A stretch of DNA of 64,000 nt from Paraferrimonas sp. SM1919 (GTDB lineage: Bacteria > Pseudomonadota > Gammaproteobacteria > Enterobacterales > Shewanellaceae), in contig NZ_WINH01000012.1 of the NCBI RefSeq assembly GCF_010993985.1, positions 1 to 64,000 of the forward strand, read 5' to 3'. The number at the start of each line of letters is the position of its first letter. Position 1 is the first letter of the stretch. Of this stretch, positions 46,824 to 56,338 are shown piece by piece. Made by a program: the position numbers and the translations under genes. The notes under the pieces were generated by a model. That model had not been told where the DNA came from. It saw nothing but the letters and a program-made list of their open reading frames with translations, and made no database searches.

Positions 46824-49079
46824 TTATTTTAATTTTTCATCGAAGAACGCAGTAATCGTGCGATACATATGGGTGCGAACTTTATTACCCCGCATCGAAT
46901 GTTTCGAGCCTGGGTAATCCATAGCGGTAAATAAACTCCCTTGGTCTTGCAGCGTCTTATATAACTTAGTAGCGTTGGTAAACAGCACGTTGTCATCGGC
47001 CATGCCATGGTAAATAAATAAGCCGCCTTGGTAGTCTTTCGCGTATGGGAAGACTGAGCTTAACTCGTAGCCCTTAGCATTCGTCAGCGGATGGCCTAAA
47101 TAGCGCTCTGTGTAATGGGTATCATACAGTGCCCAATCGGTTACCGGCGCCCCAGCGACAGCAGCCTTAAAGGTGTCTCCTGCCTTAAAGGACGCCATAA
47201 TCGACATATAACCACCATAACTGTGACCATAAATGCCAATATTGTCGCCATCAACATAAGGTAAACTTTGAAGGTACTTAGCCCCGACAATTTGATCCTG
47301 CAGCTCAATTTCACCTAAGTGCTTATAGATCACTTGTTCAAATGCGGTACCACGATTGGCACTGCCACGGTTATCTAGCTGGAATACCAGGTATCCCTGT
47401 TGTAATAAGTACTGGGTAAAGTAGTCATGGCTTGACCAGCGATTCGCCACTAGCTGCGCGTGTGGGCCACCATAAACCCGCACAATCACCGGGTACTGTT
47501 TGCTTTCATCAAAGTTGTGCGGTTTAAATAAACGGTACTTAAGGGCTTTGCCATCCTCTGCTGTGAGCTCGCCATATTGGGCACGTTGGAAGTAACCAAA
47601 GTAAGGCGACAATGGGTGGTTTTCATCAATTTGGTTTTGCTCAATCCACTGCAGGTTATCGCCAGTGGCAGCATCATGCACACTCACCTGGGGTGGCTGC
47701 ATATCACTTGAGAAGCGATCAATATAGACATTGCCCGCATTAGCAAAACTCACCGAGTGAGTGCCCGCACGTTTAGAAATTTGTTTGATTTGATCTGTGG
47801 CTAAATCCAGCTCATACAAATGCACTTCTAACACATCGGTTTTACGACCGCTGAAGTAAACTTTACCGGCTGTTTCGTTGATGCTTACCAGTTTATCAAC
47901 CTGCCAATCGCCCTTAGTCAGTTGCTTAGCTAAAGAACCATCGTTGTTGTATAGGTATAAGTGACTGAAACCAGAGCGCTCTGAGGTCCAAATAAATTGG
48001 GCGGATTGCTTTAAAAACTTTAGGTTATGGTGCAGGTTTAACCACACATCATCGCTTTCGGTTAATAGCACCTGCTGCTGTTTTGAAGCTAAATTGTAAT
48101 TACGCAGCTCAATGGTATGTTGCGGTCGGTCCTGCCATTGGTAAGTCAGGTCTTCACCCTTCGCCTGCCAATCAACTCTAGGAATATAAATATCACGCTC
48201 GTCCCCTAGGTCTATCCAAGTACGCTTGCCCTTTAGATCGGTAATGGCTAACTTAATATCGACGTTAGCTGTGCCTGCATAAGGGTAGCGTTGATCCACT
48301 AACTTAATGCCATCGGCATAAATTTCGTTGCGGGTTACCAGCTCTACCGGAGTTTCATCGACCTGTAAAAAAGCAATGTGCTCTTCGGTTGGCGACCACC
48401 AGTAGCCTGTCATGCGATCCATTTCTTCCTGAGCAACAAATTCACTCATGGCATTTTTAATTGGACCTTGACCGTCAAAGGTCAGTTGAATTTCTTTATC
48501 TGCCTTTAGATCATAAACATAAAGGTTCTGCGCCTTTACATAGGAGACATAATTACCTTTAGGAGATAACTTAGGATCCGTCACAAAGCCATCGCCAGTA
48601 TTAAGCTGACGCGCCTGTTCACTGCCAAGGGTGTAATAATACAGGCTACCTGCTGATGGGATAAGCAACGCCTTAGAGTCTGTGCCCCAGGCATAGCTCA
48701 TAATGCCTGAACCATAGACACGCATGCGTTCACGGCGGGCTTTTTCTTCGTCTGATAGTTCTTTTTCAACTAATTGATCTGCACTTAACAGTAGAGATTG
48801 CTCACCACTTTGCATATCAAGCTGCCAAAGGTCGTAACGAAATTGGTCGTCATCTCGGCCTTTACGCAAAGTTAAAATGTTGCCATCAGGAGATAGCTTT
48901 ACTCCAACAGGGGCTTTACCTGAAAACGATGGCGAGTCATATAAACGCTCAACAGTTAATTCTTGGGCTATGGTTGCAGTGGTTGTTGCTGGATCATTTT
49001 TTTCAGATTGTTGTTCCGTGCAGCCTGCAAGTGCGAGCGTAACAGCCATCGCAGTGGTGACAAAAGAGAGTCGATTCAT
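46824..49079 (-). CDS. S9 family dipeptidyl peptidase (DPP IV type), lipoprotein
   Basis: A 751-residue exported lipoprotein (lipobox ALAGC, near residue 19). The N-terminal beta-propeller (about 40-500; QEEMDRMTGYWWSPTEEHIAF holds the Glu pair motif that fixes the substrate amino terminus) is followed by an alpha/beta hydrolase domain (about 510-751) with Ser620 (YGHSYGG), the Asp of MADDN (695-696) and His727 (SKHSMRG). It would remove Xaa-Pro dipeptides (or tripeptides) from peptides in the periplasm or at the surface. It is monocistronic and divergent from fbp. Confidence 0.93.
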   Translation of the reverse strand: MNRLSFVTTAMAVTLALAGCTEQQSEKNDPATTTATIAQELTVERLYDSPSFSGKAPVGVKLSPDGNILTLRKGRDDDQFRYDLWQLDMQSGEQSLLLSADQLVEKELSDEEKARRERMRVYGSGIMSYAWGTDSKALLIPSAGSLYYYTLGSEQARQLNTGDGFVTDPKLSPKGNYVSYVKAQNLYVYDLKADKEIQLTFDGQGPIKNAMSEFVAQEEMDRMTGYWWSPTEEHIAFLQVDETPVELVTRNEIYADGIKLVDQRYPYAGTANVDIKLAITDLKGKRTWIDLGDERDIYIPRVDWQAKGEDLTYQWQDRPQHTIELRNYNLASKQQQVLLTESDDVWLNLHHNLKFLKQSAQFIWTSERSGFSHLYLYNNDGSLAKQLTKGDWQVDKLVSINETAGKVYFSGRKTDVLEVHLYELDLATDQIKQISKRAGTHSVSFANAGNVYIDRFSSDMQPPQVSVHDAATGDNLQWIEQNQIDENHPLSPYFGYFQRAQYGELTAEDGKALKYRLFKPHNFDESKQYPVIVRVYGGPHAQLVANRWSSHDYFTQYLLQQGYLVFQLDNRGSANRGTAFEQVIYKHLGEIELQDQIVGAKYLQSLPYVDGDNIGIYGHSYGGYMSIMASFKAGDTFKAAVAGAPVTDWALYDTHYTERYLGHPLTNAKGYELSSVFPYAKDYQGGLFIYHGMADDNVLFTNATKLYKTLQDQGSLFTAMDYPGSKHSMRGNKVRTHMYRTITAFFDEKLK

Positions 49080-49202
49080 GATGTAACCTTATCATTATAA
49101 TTATGTAACTATTTTGCACTATGAAGAAAGTTAATACCAAGGTTTTAAGTAATTTCAGGCATTTTTAGGTATTATAAGCCATAGGTTTTTCGAGGAATGA
49201 AC

Positions 49203-50162
49203 ATGACTTTACTCAGCGATATATTAAAAAAACAAGCCAACCAAGAGCTTGCTGCTGTCATTCAATCATTGGCAGAGGTTTCTAAGACCATTAGCCAATC
49301 CTTACAACACGGCCCTCTTATCGGTATTATGGGTAATGCTAGCAGTGAAAATGTACAAGGTGAAACTCAGAAACAATTAGATATTGTTTCTAATGAGCAA
49401 ATCAAAGCTGCATTAGCCAACTGCCAATATGTAAAAGGCATCGCTTCAGAAGAAGAAGACGATGTGGTGGCCAGCAACAGCAACGGCCAGTACCTAGTAA
49501 GTTTTGACCCCCTAGATGGCTCTTCTAATATCGACATTAACTCATTAGTTGGCACCATTTTTTCTGTACTACCGGCAAGCGATGGAGAGCTGACTAAAGA
49601 GAGCTTTTTACAATCTGGCCGTAATCAGGTGGCCGCGGGCTATATGCTGTATGGCCCATCCACATTGATGGCGCTAACCACAGGTGAAGGGGTGCAGTTG
49701 TTACTGCTAGATCCGAGCATTAATGACTATGTACTTATCAATGAAGCCATGAGTATTCCTGCTGACACCAGTGAGTTTGCCATTAACATGTCTAATCAAC
49801 GCTTTTGGCAGCCTGCCATGCAGGCCTATATCGCCGACCTAGTGGCGGGCACCACAGGTAAGCGTGATAGAAACTTTAATATGCGTTGGATTGCGGCCAT
49901 GGTGGGTGATGTTCACCGAGTGCTTAGCCGTGGGGGAATTTTCATGTACCCGACCGATACCAAGAACCCAGCCAAGCCTTATAAATTACGCTTAATGTAT
50001 GAAGCCAATCCAATGGCCTGGTTAGTTGAGCAAGCCGGTGGCATCGCTTCTACCGGTTATGAGAATATTTTAGACATTCAACCGAATGATATTCACCAGC
50101 GTGTAGCGGTGATTCTAGGTTCTAAAAACGAAGTTCAGACTTGTTTAAAGTATCATAATTAA
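49203..50162 (+). CDS. fbp: Fructose-1,6-bisphosphatase class I
   Basis: A 319-residue enzyme from the ATG at 49203; the ATG at 49197 lies too near the GAGGA site to be the main start. The metal and phosphate motifs are seen: [18 protein letters not shown] early, [20 protein letters not shown], and the later GGIFMYP and [15 protein letters not shown]. It removes phosphate from fructose-1,6-bisphosphate in gluconeogenesis, which is needed for growth on the pyruvate, lactate and amino acids supplied by other genes here. Single gene with its own terminator. Confidence 0.96.
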   Translation: MTLLSDILKKQANQELAAVIQSLAEVSKTISQSLQHGPLIGIMGNASSENVQGETQKQLDIVSNEQIKAALANCQYVKGIASEEEDDVVASNSNGQYLVSFDPLDGSSNIDINSLVGTIFSVLPASDGELTKESFLQSGRNQVAAGYMLYGPSTLMALTTGEGVQLLLLDPSINDYVLINEAMSIPADTSEFAINMSNQRFWQPAMQAYIADLVAGTTGKRDRNFNMRWIAAMVGDVHRVLSRGGIFMYPTDTKNPAKPYKLRLMYEANPMAWLVEQAGGIASTGYENILDIQPNDIHQRVAVILGSKNEVQTCLKYHN

Positions 50163-50183
50163 CGTCAAATTAAGTGCATCCTT

Positions 50184-50214
50184 AAAGGCTAATGCTATTT
50201 TCATTAGCCTTTTT
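50184..50214 (+). terminator. Terminator of fbp
   Basis: AAAGGCTAATG (50184-50194) and CATTAGCCTTT (50202-50212), ending in a T-run. Confidence 0.9.
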
Positions 50215-50288
50215 CGTGAGCGCTCAAGTTTAAAACAGTCATTTCCTTTGCTACAATAGCGACAATTATTTTTTGGAGATAAAAATCA

Positions 50289-51212
50289 ATGTCAATGTAC
50301 GTTGTTGGACATAAGATCCCTGATTCAGATTCTATTTGTGGTGCCATTGCTCTTTCTTACCTAAAAAACCAAATTGGTGAGCCTGCTACTCCTGCTCGTC
50401 TAGGTGACGTTTCTCCTGAGACGGCATTTATCCTAGAAAAGTTTGGCTTTGAAGCACCAGAGTTTAAAGAATCTTACGCTGGCGAAGATGTTTACATTGT
50501 TGACCACTCAGAGCTAACTCAAGCCCCTGACGATATCAGCGAAGCGACTATTGTAGGTATTGTGGATCACCATAAACTTGGTGATCTAACTACCGCGACG
50601 CCACTGGAATGTTGGATCCGCCCAGTGGGCTGTTCAAACACCATCATCAAGATGATGTATGACTTCCACAATGTTGAAATTCCAAAAAACATTGCCGGTA
50701 TCATGATGTGCGCAATTCTCAGTGATACGGTTATCTTCAAGTCACCAACTTGTACCACTGCGGATATCAAGTGTGTTGAAGCCTTGGCTGAAATTGCTGG
50801 CGTTGAAGACTTTAAAGCCCTAGGCATGGAAATGTTCAAGGTTAAATCTGCTGTTGAAGGTACTCCAGTGCGCGACCTAGTAATGCGTGACTTTAAAGAC
50901 TTCAACATGAATGGCAGCAAAGTGGGTATTGGCCAACTTGAAGTGATTGACCTGGCAGTATTTGACGACATTAAAGCCGATCTAGAAGCCGACATTGCGG
51001 CAATGAAAGCAGAAGGTGAGCGTCACACCATGATGCTATTACTTACTGATATCATGAAAGAAGGTTCAGAAGTACTGGTGATCTCTGACAACCACAGCTT
51101 AACAGAACAAGCCTACGGCAAAGCCTCTGTAGAAGGTCGTGTATGGTTAGATGGTGTGCTAAGCCGTAAGAAGCAAGTCGTACCAAACTTACAAAAAGTA
51201 TTTGAAGCTTAA
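50289..51212 (+). CDS. ppaC: Manganese-dependent inorganic pyrophosphatase (DHH family)
   Basis: A 307-residue family II pyrophosphatase. Metal motifs: GHKIPDSDSICGAIAL (His and Asp), DHSE, VDHHKLGD (the DHH motif), and ILSDTVIFKSPT; the DHHA2 domain ends RKKQVVPNLQKVF with its conserved SRKKQ phosphate-binding stretch. It splits pyrophosphate in the cytoplasm. GGAGAT stands eight bases before the start. Family II enzymes are typical of Firmicutes but also known in Vibrio and Shewanella. Confidence 0.95.
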   Translation: MSMYVVGHKIPDSDSICGAIALSYLKNQIGEPATPARLGDVSPETAFILEKFGFEAPEFKESYAGEDVYIVDHSELTQAPDDISEATIVGIVDHHKLGDLTTATPLECWIRPVGCSNTIIKMMYDFHNVEIPKNIAGIMMCAILSDTVIFKSPTCTTADIKCVEALAEIAGVEDFKALGMEMFKVKSAVEGTPVRDLVMRDFKDFNMNGSKVGIGQLEVIDLAVFDDIKADLEADIAAMKAEGERHTMMLLLTDIMKEGSEVLVISDNHSLTEQAYGKASVEGRVWLDGVLSRKKQVVPNLQKVFEA

Positions 51213-51228
51213 TCATTGCTTTAACTAG

Positions 51229-51252
51229 GGCCTGCAAATGCAGGCCTTTTTT
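51229..51252 (+). terminator. Terminator of ppaC
   Basis: GGCCTGC (51229-51235) and GCAGGCC (51240-51246), followed by six Ts. Confidence 0.92.
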
Positions 51253-51268
51253 GTAGTTGCTATTTTAA

Positions 51269-52411
51269 TTAGCGACTCGCCATTATCCATGACCGCTTAG
51301 CCGAGATATCCACCCCATCAGGCAATAACTGCTCAGCTTTTTGATAGTGGAGTTGTGCTTTGGTCATTTGCTTGAGTTGACGATAACTTTTGGCTAACCC
51401 TAAATGAAACTCATAGCGGTATTTTGCTTTAGTTAACGCCTGATTATATTGATAGATGGCTAGATCAAAATTCCCTTGGCTATAAGCTCGCTCTGCTTGC
51501 GCATAAAAATAATAAGGATTATTCATATTGAACTTATGCAGCTGCTTATGGAAATAAGCCCATTCCTCAAGCCTATCCTGTGAGCCCAATAAAATTGCGT
51601 AGTTATTAACTAAAGTCTGAGTCTCGGCATTTAATCCTAAGCCATAAAGATAAGTTTGCTCGGCTAGGTCATCCCTTTGGGCCCGACGGTATACTAAAGC
51701 CAGTGTATTGATCGCCACCTCATAATCATGCTTATGCTCTAATGCCTTTTTAACCAGCCAATAGCTCTGATCAATATTGCCATCAATTAGGCTCTCTACC
51801 GCCATATTGTTGTAATACATGGCGATGACATAGTCTTTTGATATTGACTGCACCTTTAACGCTGTCAAAGTCCTCTCTGGCATAAAGTCGATAGTGACTT
51901 GTTTTTTAGAAGTCTCAATTACGTTACTTTGATGCTTCTTATGCACCTTAAGGTTGATATGATCATTAATGATTAAATAATTCGAGTCTAGATCCCAAAC
52001 GGGTGGCACTTCTACCTTTTGAAAAGTCACAGCCAATCCCATTTTCTCTGCCATTGCCGCCGCAACAAGTGTCAAGGACATACAATTACCCAGGCGCTCA
52101 TCAAAACTATCGTGGGGCAATTGGGTGTAACGGTCTTTATAAGTGAAGCCACCTTCGGCCACGGATAACTGCTTTGCCAACCAACGTTGGACACTCATAA
52201 ATTTAGGTTTATTAGAAAGGGTTTGATTAAGCTGAACCTGTTGTTCACTACTAAGTTCAAATAACTCTTTAGGATCGGTTATATCCACAGGCGAGATAAA
52301 TAAGTTATCAGCCATAGGTAGCACAGCTGTTGGCGCAAATTGCACCTTAGAACTGCAGCCGCTCATAGCAAATAGCACTAAAGGGAAAAACCATGCAAAC
52401 TTCATAGACAC
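51269..52411 (-). CDS. TPR lipoprotein with transglutaminase-like N-terminal region
   Basis: A 380-residue exported lipoprotein (lipobox AMSGC near residue 19). In the first half, DERLGNCMSLTLVAAAMAEK followed by NDHINLKVHKK resembles the Cys-His part of transglutaminase-like domains (Cys near residue 110 and a later His). The second half (about 200-380) holds tetratricopeptide repeats (AINTLALVYRRAQRDDLAEQ, YYFYAQAERAYSQGNFDLAI, EFHLGLAKSYRQLKQMTKAQ). It is probably a periplasmic or outer-membrane scaffold or hydrolase of unknown substrate. It converges on ppaC with no gene between. Confidence 0.85.
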   Translation of the reverse strand: MSMKFAWFFPLVLFAMSGCSSKVQFAPTAVLPMADNLFISPVDITDPKELFELSSEQQVQLNQTLSNKPKFMSVQRWLAKQLSVAEGGFTYKDRYTQLPHDSFDERLGNCMSLTLVAAAMAEKMGLAVTFQKVEVPPVWDLDSNYLIINDHINLKVHKKHQSNVIETSKKQVTIDFMPERTLTALKVQSISKDYVIAMYYNNMAVESLIDGNIDQSYWLVKKALEHKHDYEVAINTLALVYRRAQRDDLAEQTYLYGLGLNAETQTLVNNYAILLGSQDRLEEWAYFHKQLHKFNMNNPYYFYAQAERAYSQGNFDLAIYQYNQALTKAKYRYEFHLGLAKSYRQLKQMTKAQLHYQKAEQLLPDGVDISAKRSWIMASR

Positions 52412-52715
52412 CTCTTAAAAAGTACCTAATTAAAGACTAGCAGTGAATGGTCAAAAGTTAAACATATTACGGGCTAAGCAGCAATTATGGGGCCGTTATT
52501 ATTATCATTCCATTAATCTAGATCGTGAGGTCATTAACTGACATCCTAAAAGCGAAGCACTCAGGGGGGGGGGAGCCAACAACCAAATCGATTGTGAGTG
52601 ACATCAATGGGCTGTTGCAGAGATTATAAAAAGTCGTAAGTCTGTCCAGTATCCTTGAAAAAAATCGGAAAAGTATCGTATTGGACTTCGTATAAAGGAG
52701 ATTTTTAAGGGATTT
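52412..52715. other. Spacer with a ten-G run
   Basis: No gene. A homopolymer of ten Gs stands at 52564-52573. On the minus strand no clean T-run follows the SRP RNA end, so the RNA may be trimmed from a longer transcript. Nothing else is recognised. Confidence 0.5.
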
Positions 52716-52826
52716 GGTGGCAACCCTTCAGCCGCACCCCGGCACATAAGTCACCCGCTGTGGCTGCTCCCTTCCGGGCCTGACCAGGTTCACGAACTAT
52801 TATTGCGAGGGGACCAAAGGGCCACC
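52716..52826 (-). ncRNA. ffs: 4.5S signal recognition particle RNA
   Basis: The minus strand carries the SRP core: GGTCAGGCCCGGAAGGGAGC followed by AGCCAC, the domain IV hairpin with its GGAA tetraloop and the conserved internal loops that bind Ffh. The 3' side GTGCCGGGGTGCGGCTGAAG agrees with the bacterial small form. The outer ends GGUGGC (52821-52826) and GCCACC (52716-52721) pair and set the size at about 111 bases, near the 114 of E. coli. It directs membrane protein targeting together with Ffh. End positions may be off by several bases. Confidence 0.93.
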
Positions 52827-52855
52827 ATAGTGAACTGCTTAGGGAACCTAAGCAA
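52827..52855 (-). promoter_or_regulatory. Probable promoter of the SRP RNA gene
   Basis: On the minus strand TTGCTT (-35, 52850-52855) and CACTAT (-10, 52827-52832) are 17 bases apart. A palindrome GCTTAGG-GAA-CCTAAGC (52837-52853) overlaps the spacer. Confidence 0.5.
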
Positions 52856-53022
52856 CCTGACCATTATCCTAAAACTACCGTCGTTAAGCAATACCCAATT
52901 GGGTTGAAGATCACTGTACGGTGAAAAACTGATCACATTTAAAAACTTGCAAGGTTTAATTTTTACTACTAGGCTAAATTTCGGAATTGAGTTCCATTCA
53001 TTGTCCATAGAAGGATAGCATT

Positions 53023-53331
53023 ATGAAAAAACTAGTACACACCTTAACTCTTGCTCTACCTCTAATTAGTGCAAGCTTATTTGTCACCCCCTCTAATGCC
53101 ATAGCCGAACCCTCTGCCGATGCCGTTTATCAAGTCAGTAAAATGGTCAACATCAATAAGGCCGATGTGAACGAGCTTATGGAATTAAAAGGGCTTGGAC
53201 AAAACAAAGCCAAGCGGATTATTGAGTATCGACAGGCAAATGGCCCATTTAAAAACATTGACCAACTACTTAAAGTCAAAGGAATTGGACCTAGCTTTAT
53301 CAAGAAAAACAAATCATTAATTACTTTGTAA
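53023..53331 (+). CDS. ComEA-like helix-hairpin-helix protein
   Basis: A 102-residue exported protein: signal peptide at residues 1-28 (LPLISASLFVTPSNAIA), then a double helix-hairpin-helix domain (about 43-102) with VNINKADVNELMELKGLGQN and the second hairpin LLKVKGIGPSFIKKN. This is the form of the small ComEA proteins that bind DNA in the periplasm and help pull DNA in during natural transformation in Gram-negative bacteria. No other competence gene is nearby. A short hairpin, TTGTCC/GGACAA (53349-53366), follows the stop but lacks a T-run. Confidence 0.9.
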   Translation: MKKLVHTLTLALPLISASLFVTPSNAIAEPSADAVYQVSKMVNINKADVNELMELKGLGQNKAKRIIEYRQANGPFKNIDQLLKVKGIGPSFIKKNKSLITL

Positions 53332-53466
53332 TTTAATTTTGTTTTAGGCTTGTCCAAGGATGGACAAACCGAGTAAACTCTTGTTAAGCAAGGCCATGGT
53401 AGCTTAATCTTTATTAAACCCTGTCGTCTATAATAATAAAACCCTTTAAGAATTAGGAAAGGAATC

Positions 53467-53877
53467 ATGTTTTCCAAGAAGAAATCTACTCAACTGACAT
53501 TTATTGCCCCTGGCTGCCACATCAACGGTAAAATGGACCTTCATGGTGAAGCCTTAATTGGCGGTCACGTAGAAGGTGAACTTAACTCTAGTGCTAATAT
53601 TGAAATCGACCAACAAGGTCTATTTGATGGCAAGCTGCAGTGTCAAGATGTAAAGGTATCTGGTCACTTTAAAGGTAGCCTGTCTTGCTCTCGTTTAGTG
53701 ATCCTAAATCATGGAACGGTAGAAGGCGAAGTATGTTGTGAACATATGGAAATCTACGACGGTGGTCAATTTATTGGTCGTCGTGTTAAAGAGCCACAAG
53801 CCCTTCTTGAGCACACCCTAAAAAAGTCTGATGACAAAAAAAAAGCCACTGAAGAGCCTAAACTAAAGTCTGCATAA
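53467..53877 (+). CDS. Bactofilin (polymer-forming cytoskeletal protein)
   Basis: A 136-residue bactofilin (DUF583/CcmA family). The beta-helix core with its Gly-rich turns fills residues 13-110 (GCHINGKMDLHGEALIGGHV, EGELNSSANIEIDQQGLFDG, GHFKGSLSCSRLVILNHGTV, EGEVCCEHMEIYDGGQFIG), flanked by a short N-terminus and a charged tail (KKSDDKKKATEEPKLKS). Bactofilins polymerise without nucleotide and scaffold cell shape or polar structures. It is alone here, not next to the usual M23 peptidase gene. Confidence 0.95.
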   Translation: MFSKKKSTQLTFIAPGCHINGKMDLHGEALIGGHVEGELNSSANIEIDQQGLFDGKLQCQDVKVSGHFKGSLSCSRLVILNHGTVEGEVCCEHMEIYDGGQFIGRRVKEPQALLEHTLKKSDDKKKATEEPKLKSA

Positions 53878-53951
53878 GCTAATAAGTTTAAAAAATGTCG
53901 CTGAGCTAACACCCATCACTTCAGGGGTTTAGAGCGAGATTTGCTAATACC

Positions 53952-53978
53952 AACGGTCCTTGATTAGGGCCGTTTTTG
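53952..53978 (+). terminator. Terminator of the bactofilin gene
   Basis: AACGGTCCT and AGGGCCGTT pair with one G-T, followed by Ts. Confidence 0.8.
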
Positions 53979-54337
53979 TTTTATGACCCTATATAGCGCT
54001 TCACCCGCTCCCTCATGGGATGCTCCCTATCCCTATCTTTTGGGTTATAAACTGTTTGCCATCAATTGCTTGCTAATAGGCTGTTTTAAGCAATAACCCT
54101 TGGGACAATAGTCTCAGCGAGTGATCCGATAACTTAAGATCAAGTGTATCTAAGGCATCAGTAATCGAACTATCAAGCATGCTAGTTGCTCTGCAGGGCG
54201 TTTTCCTCAGCCACACTGGCTTTGTTGTTTTTAGACCAAGCATAGTTACCCAATCTAGCGGAGGTCCTTTTGAAATAAAGAGTGGGACTCAGGATTAGCA
54301 AAATCATCAATGTTAATTAACTTCTGCAATAACATAA
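53979..54337. other. Gene-free stretch
   Basis: No open frame with a ribosome site, no RNA gene and no repeat could be recognised here. It may hold remains of a lost gene, but nothing supports a specific one. Confidence 0.5.
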
Positions 54338-54369
54338 AAAAATACCCTTAAACAAAAAGCTTAAGGGCA
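54338..54369 (-). terminator. Terminator of the DUF885 peptidase gene
   Basis: ACCCTTAA (54344-54351) and TTAAGGG (54361-54367) on the plus strand; read on the minus strand the stem is followed by seven Ts. Confidence 0.75.
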
Positions 54370-54464
54370 TTGTAACCATCTACCACATCGATCAACTGAA
54401 CTGCATAATTATTAAATGATCAATGTTCTGTCAATGGAGTGGCATTTTGAATTGATTACTGTTG

Positions 54465-56240
54465 TTATTTTTTCAGTTCAATCCAATTATCAATCTTGCT
54501 TTCAAGTACTTGCATAGGTAATGCCCCTGATAGCAGAACCTGTGCATGAAACTCTTTAATATCAAATTTTTCTGCTAGTGCTGTTTCTGCACGGTGACGA
54601 AGCTCGATGATTTTGAGTTGCCCTACTTTGTAGCTTAACGCTTGGCCTGGAATCGCCATATATCGCTCAACTTCAGCGGTTACATCTGTTTCAGCCATAG
54701 CCGAGTTGTCTAGCATATAAGCAATCGCTTGCTCCCTCGACCAACCTTTAGCATGAAGGCCGGTGTCGACCACAAGACGCATCGCTCGCAGCATTTCATC
54801 AGATAGCTTACCAAAATATTGATACGGGTCGTTAAACAAGCCCATTTCAATACCCAAGTGCTCAGTATATAAGGCCCAGCCTTCACTAAACGCGGTGTAG
54901 CTAGAGAACTTTTGAAATTCTGCCACATTTTCAAGCTCTTGTTTAATGGCGATTTGGAAGTGGTGTCCCGGAGCTGCTTCATGAATAGAAAGGGTCGTTA
55001 CCCCCCATTTAGGTTGGGCTTGGAGATTATAGGTATTAATATAAAACACCCCTGGACGTGAACCGTCCACCGCAGGAGACATATATGAAGCGCCTGCAGC
55101 AGATTTTTGACGGTAGGCTTCCACTGGTTTTATTACATACTCAGCTTTCGGCATCACCGAGAAATAGTCACCGACGACAGCATCAATATCTTTCTTTTTG
55201 TCCAAATAGGCTTGAATTAATTCTTGTTCAGATCCAAAGAAAAACTGCTCATCAGAAGACAAGTGTGCTAAAAAGGCTTTTAAATCGCCATTAAATCCAA
55301 CTTGCACTCGCACTTGGTCCATTTCTTTAAGAATACGCGCCACTTCTTGCAAGCCTAGCAGGTGAATTTCTTCAACACTCATCGTTGTGGTGGTGTGCAT
55401 ATTAGCTAGGTACTGGTACCATTGACGGCCATTTGGTAAATCCCAATAACCGTCAGAATTGCGACTTGCCGCTAAATAGTCTCCAGCAATGAAGTGGTGA
55501 AATTTGCTCAATGCTGGGATTAACTTATCAGTTAACAACTGTTGGTATTCTTTGGTTAACTGCTGCTTTTGGTTATCTGACAATGTTTTGGGTAATACAT
55601 TTAATGGCGCATAAAATAAGCTGTCATTAATATCTTCAACTAGATGTACCTCTAGCTGTGGGATCATTCGCTCAACCAATACCCTAGGCAGGACAACTTT
55701 ATTTGCTATCCCTTGTTGCATCCTTACTTCAGCATCAGCTAACCAGCGGATAAAACCTTCTACCCTACTGAACCAATTCACATAGTCTTGTTCACTATTA
55801 AAAGGCTGAGCACTGCCATTCTGAGCAAGCTGCACCATGGTAAAAATTGAGTTATAAAACTGATTTAACGGCATCATGTAACTAGGGAACATTTCCGCAA
55901 CTAAAGCCTGATCAGCTGAATAACTTAACATCGCATGACCAATTTGCTGCTGCTGGTCTAGTGTTGTGGTATCGATTGCTTTGAGGTCTTTGAGCAAATT
56001 ACTATTAAGAAGATGTCGTTGTTTTAAAAACGCTTCACTTAACGGCTGGCCAAATTTACCATTAAATTCTGATCGACCAACATAAGTCGCACTGATCGGA
56101 TCTAGAGCTAACGATTGATTAAAATAGTGATCGGCTAATTGCTGATAATTTGAGGTCGTTTTTAGCGCTGTGTTCGCATCATCACTGCAGCCCAGAAGTG
56201 CCTGAATTACCAACACAATGGTTAGGGTACGTTTTATCAT
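54465..56240 (-). CDS. DUF885 family peptidase, lipoprotein
   Basis: A 591-residue exported lipoprotein (lipobox ALLGC near residue 18) of the DUF885 family. The motif LSIHEAAPGHHFQ near residue 420 carries the HExxxxGHH metal site of the group, and the downstream EGWALYTEHLG gives the further Glu; this makes it a probable zinc metallopeptidase of the M3-like type. Such enzymes are thought to cut peptides in the cell envelope. It is monocistronic, with a terminator after it. Confidence 0.9.
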   Translation of the reverse strand: MIKRTLTIVLVIQALLGCSDDANTALKTTSNYQQLADHYFNQSLALDPISATYVGRSEFNGKFGQPLSEAFLKQRHLLNSNLLKDLKAIDTTTLDQQQQIGHAMLSYSADQALVAEMFPSYMMPLNQFYNSIFTMVQLAQNGSAQPFNSEQDYVNWFSRVEGFIRWLADAEVRMQQGIANKVVLPRVLVERMIPQLEVHLVEDINDSLFYAPLNVLPKTLSDNQKQQLTKEYQQLLTDKLIPALSKFHHFIAGDYLAASRNSDGYWDLPNGRQWYQYLANMHTTTTMSVEEIHLLGLQEVARILKEMDQVRVQVGFNGDLKAFLAHLSSDEQFFFGSEQELIQAYLDKKKDIDAVVGDYFSVMPKAEYVIKPVEAYRQKSAAGASYMSPAVDGSRPGVFYINTYNLQAQPKWGVTTLSIHEAAPGHHFQIAIKQELENVAEFQKFSSYTAFSEGWALYTEHLGIEMGLFNDPYQYFGKLSDEMLRAMRLVVDTGLHAKGWSREQAIAYMLDNSAMAETDVTAEVERYMAIPGQALSYKVGQLKIIELRHRAETALAEKFDIKEFHAQVLLSGALPMQVLESKIDNWIELKK

Positions 56241-56296
56241 TTCATTTTACCTATTTTATGTGGGTCTAGGCACCACTAAACAGTTATAAAAACACA

Positions 56297-56325
56297 TAAA
56301 AAAGCCCCGCAAATGCGAGGCTTTT
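56297..56325 (-). terminator. Terminator of the TonB2-TPR operon
   Basis: AAAAAGCCCCGC and GCGAGGCTTTTT pair with one mismatch around loop AAAT; T-run on the minus strand. Confidence 0.85.
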
Positions 56326-56338
56326 TAAAAATCAAAGA

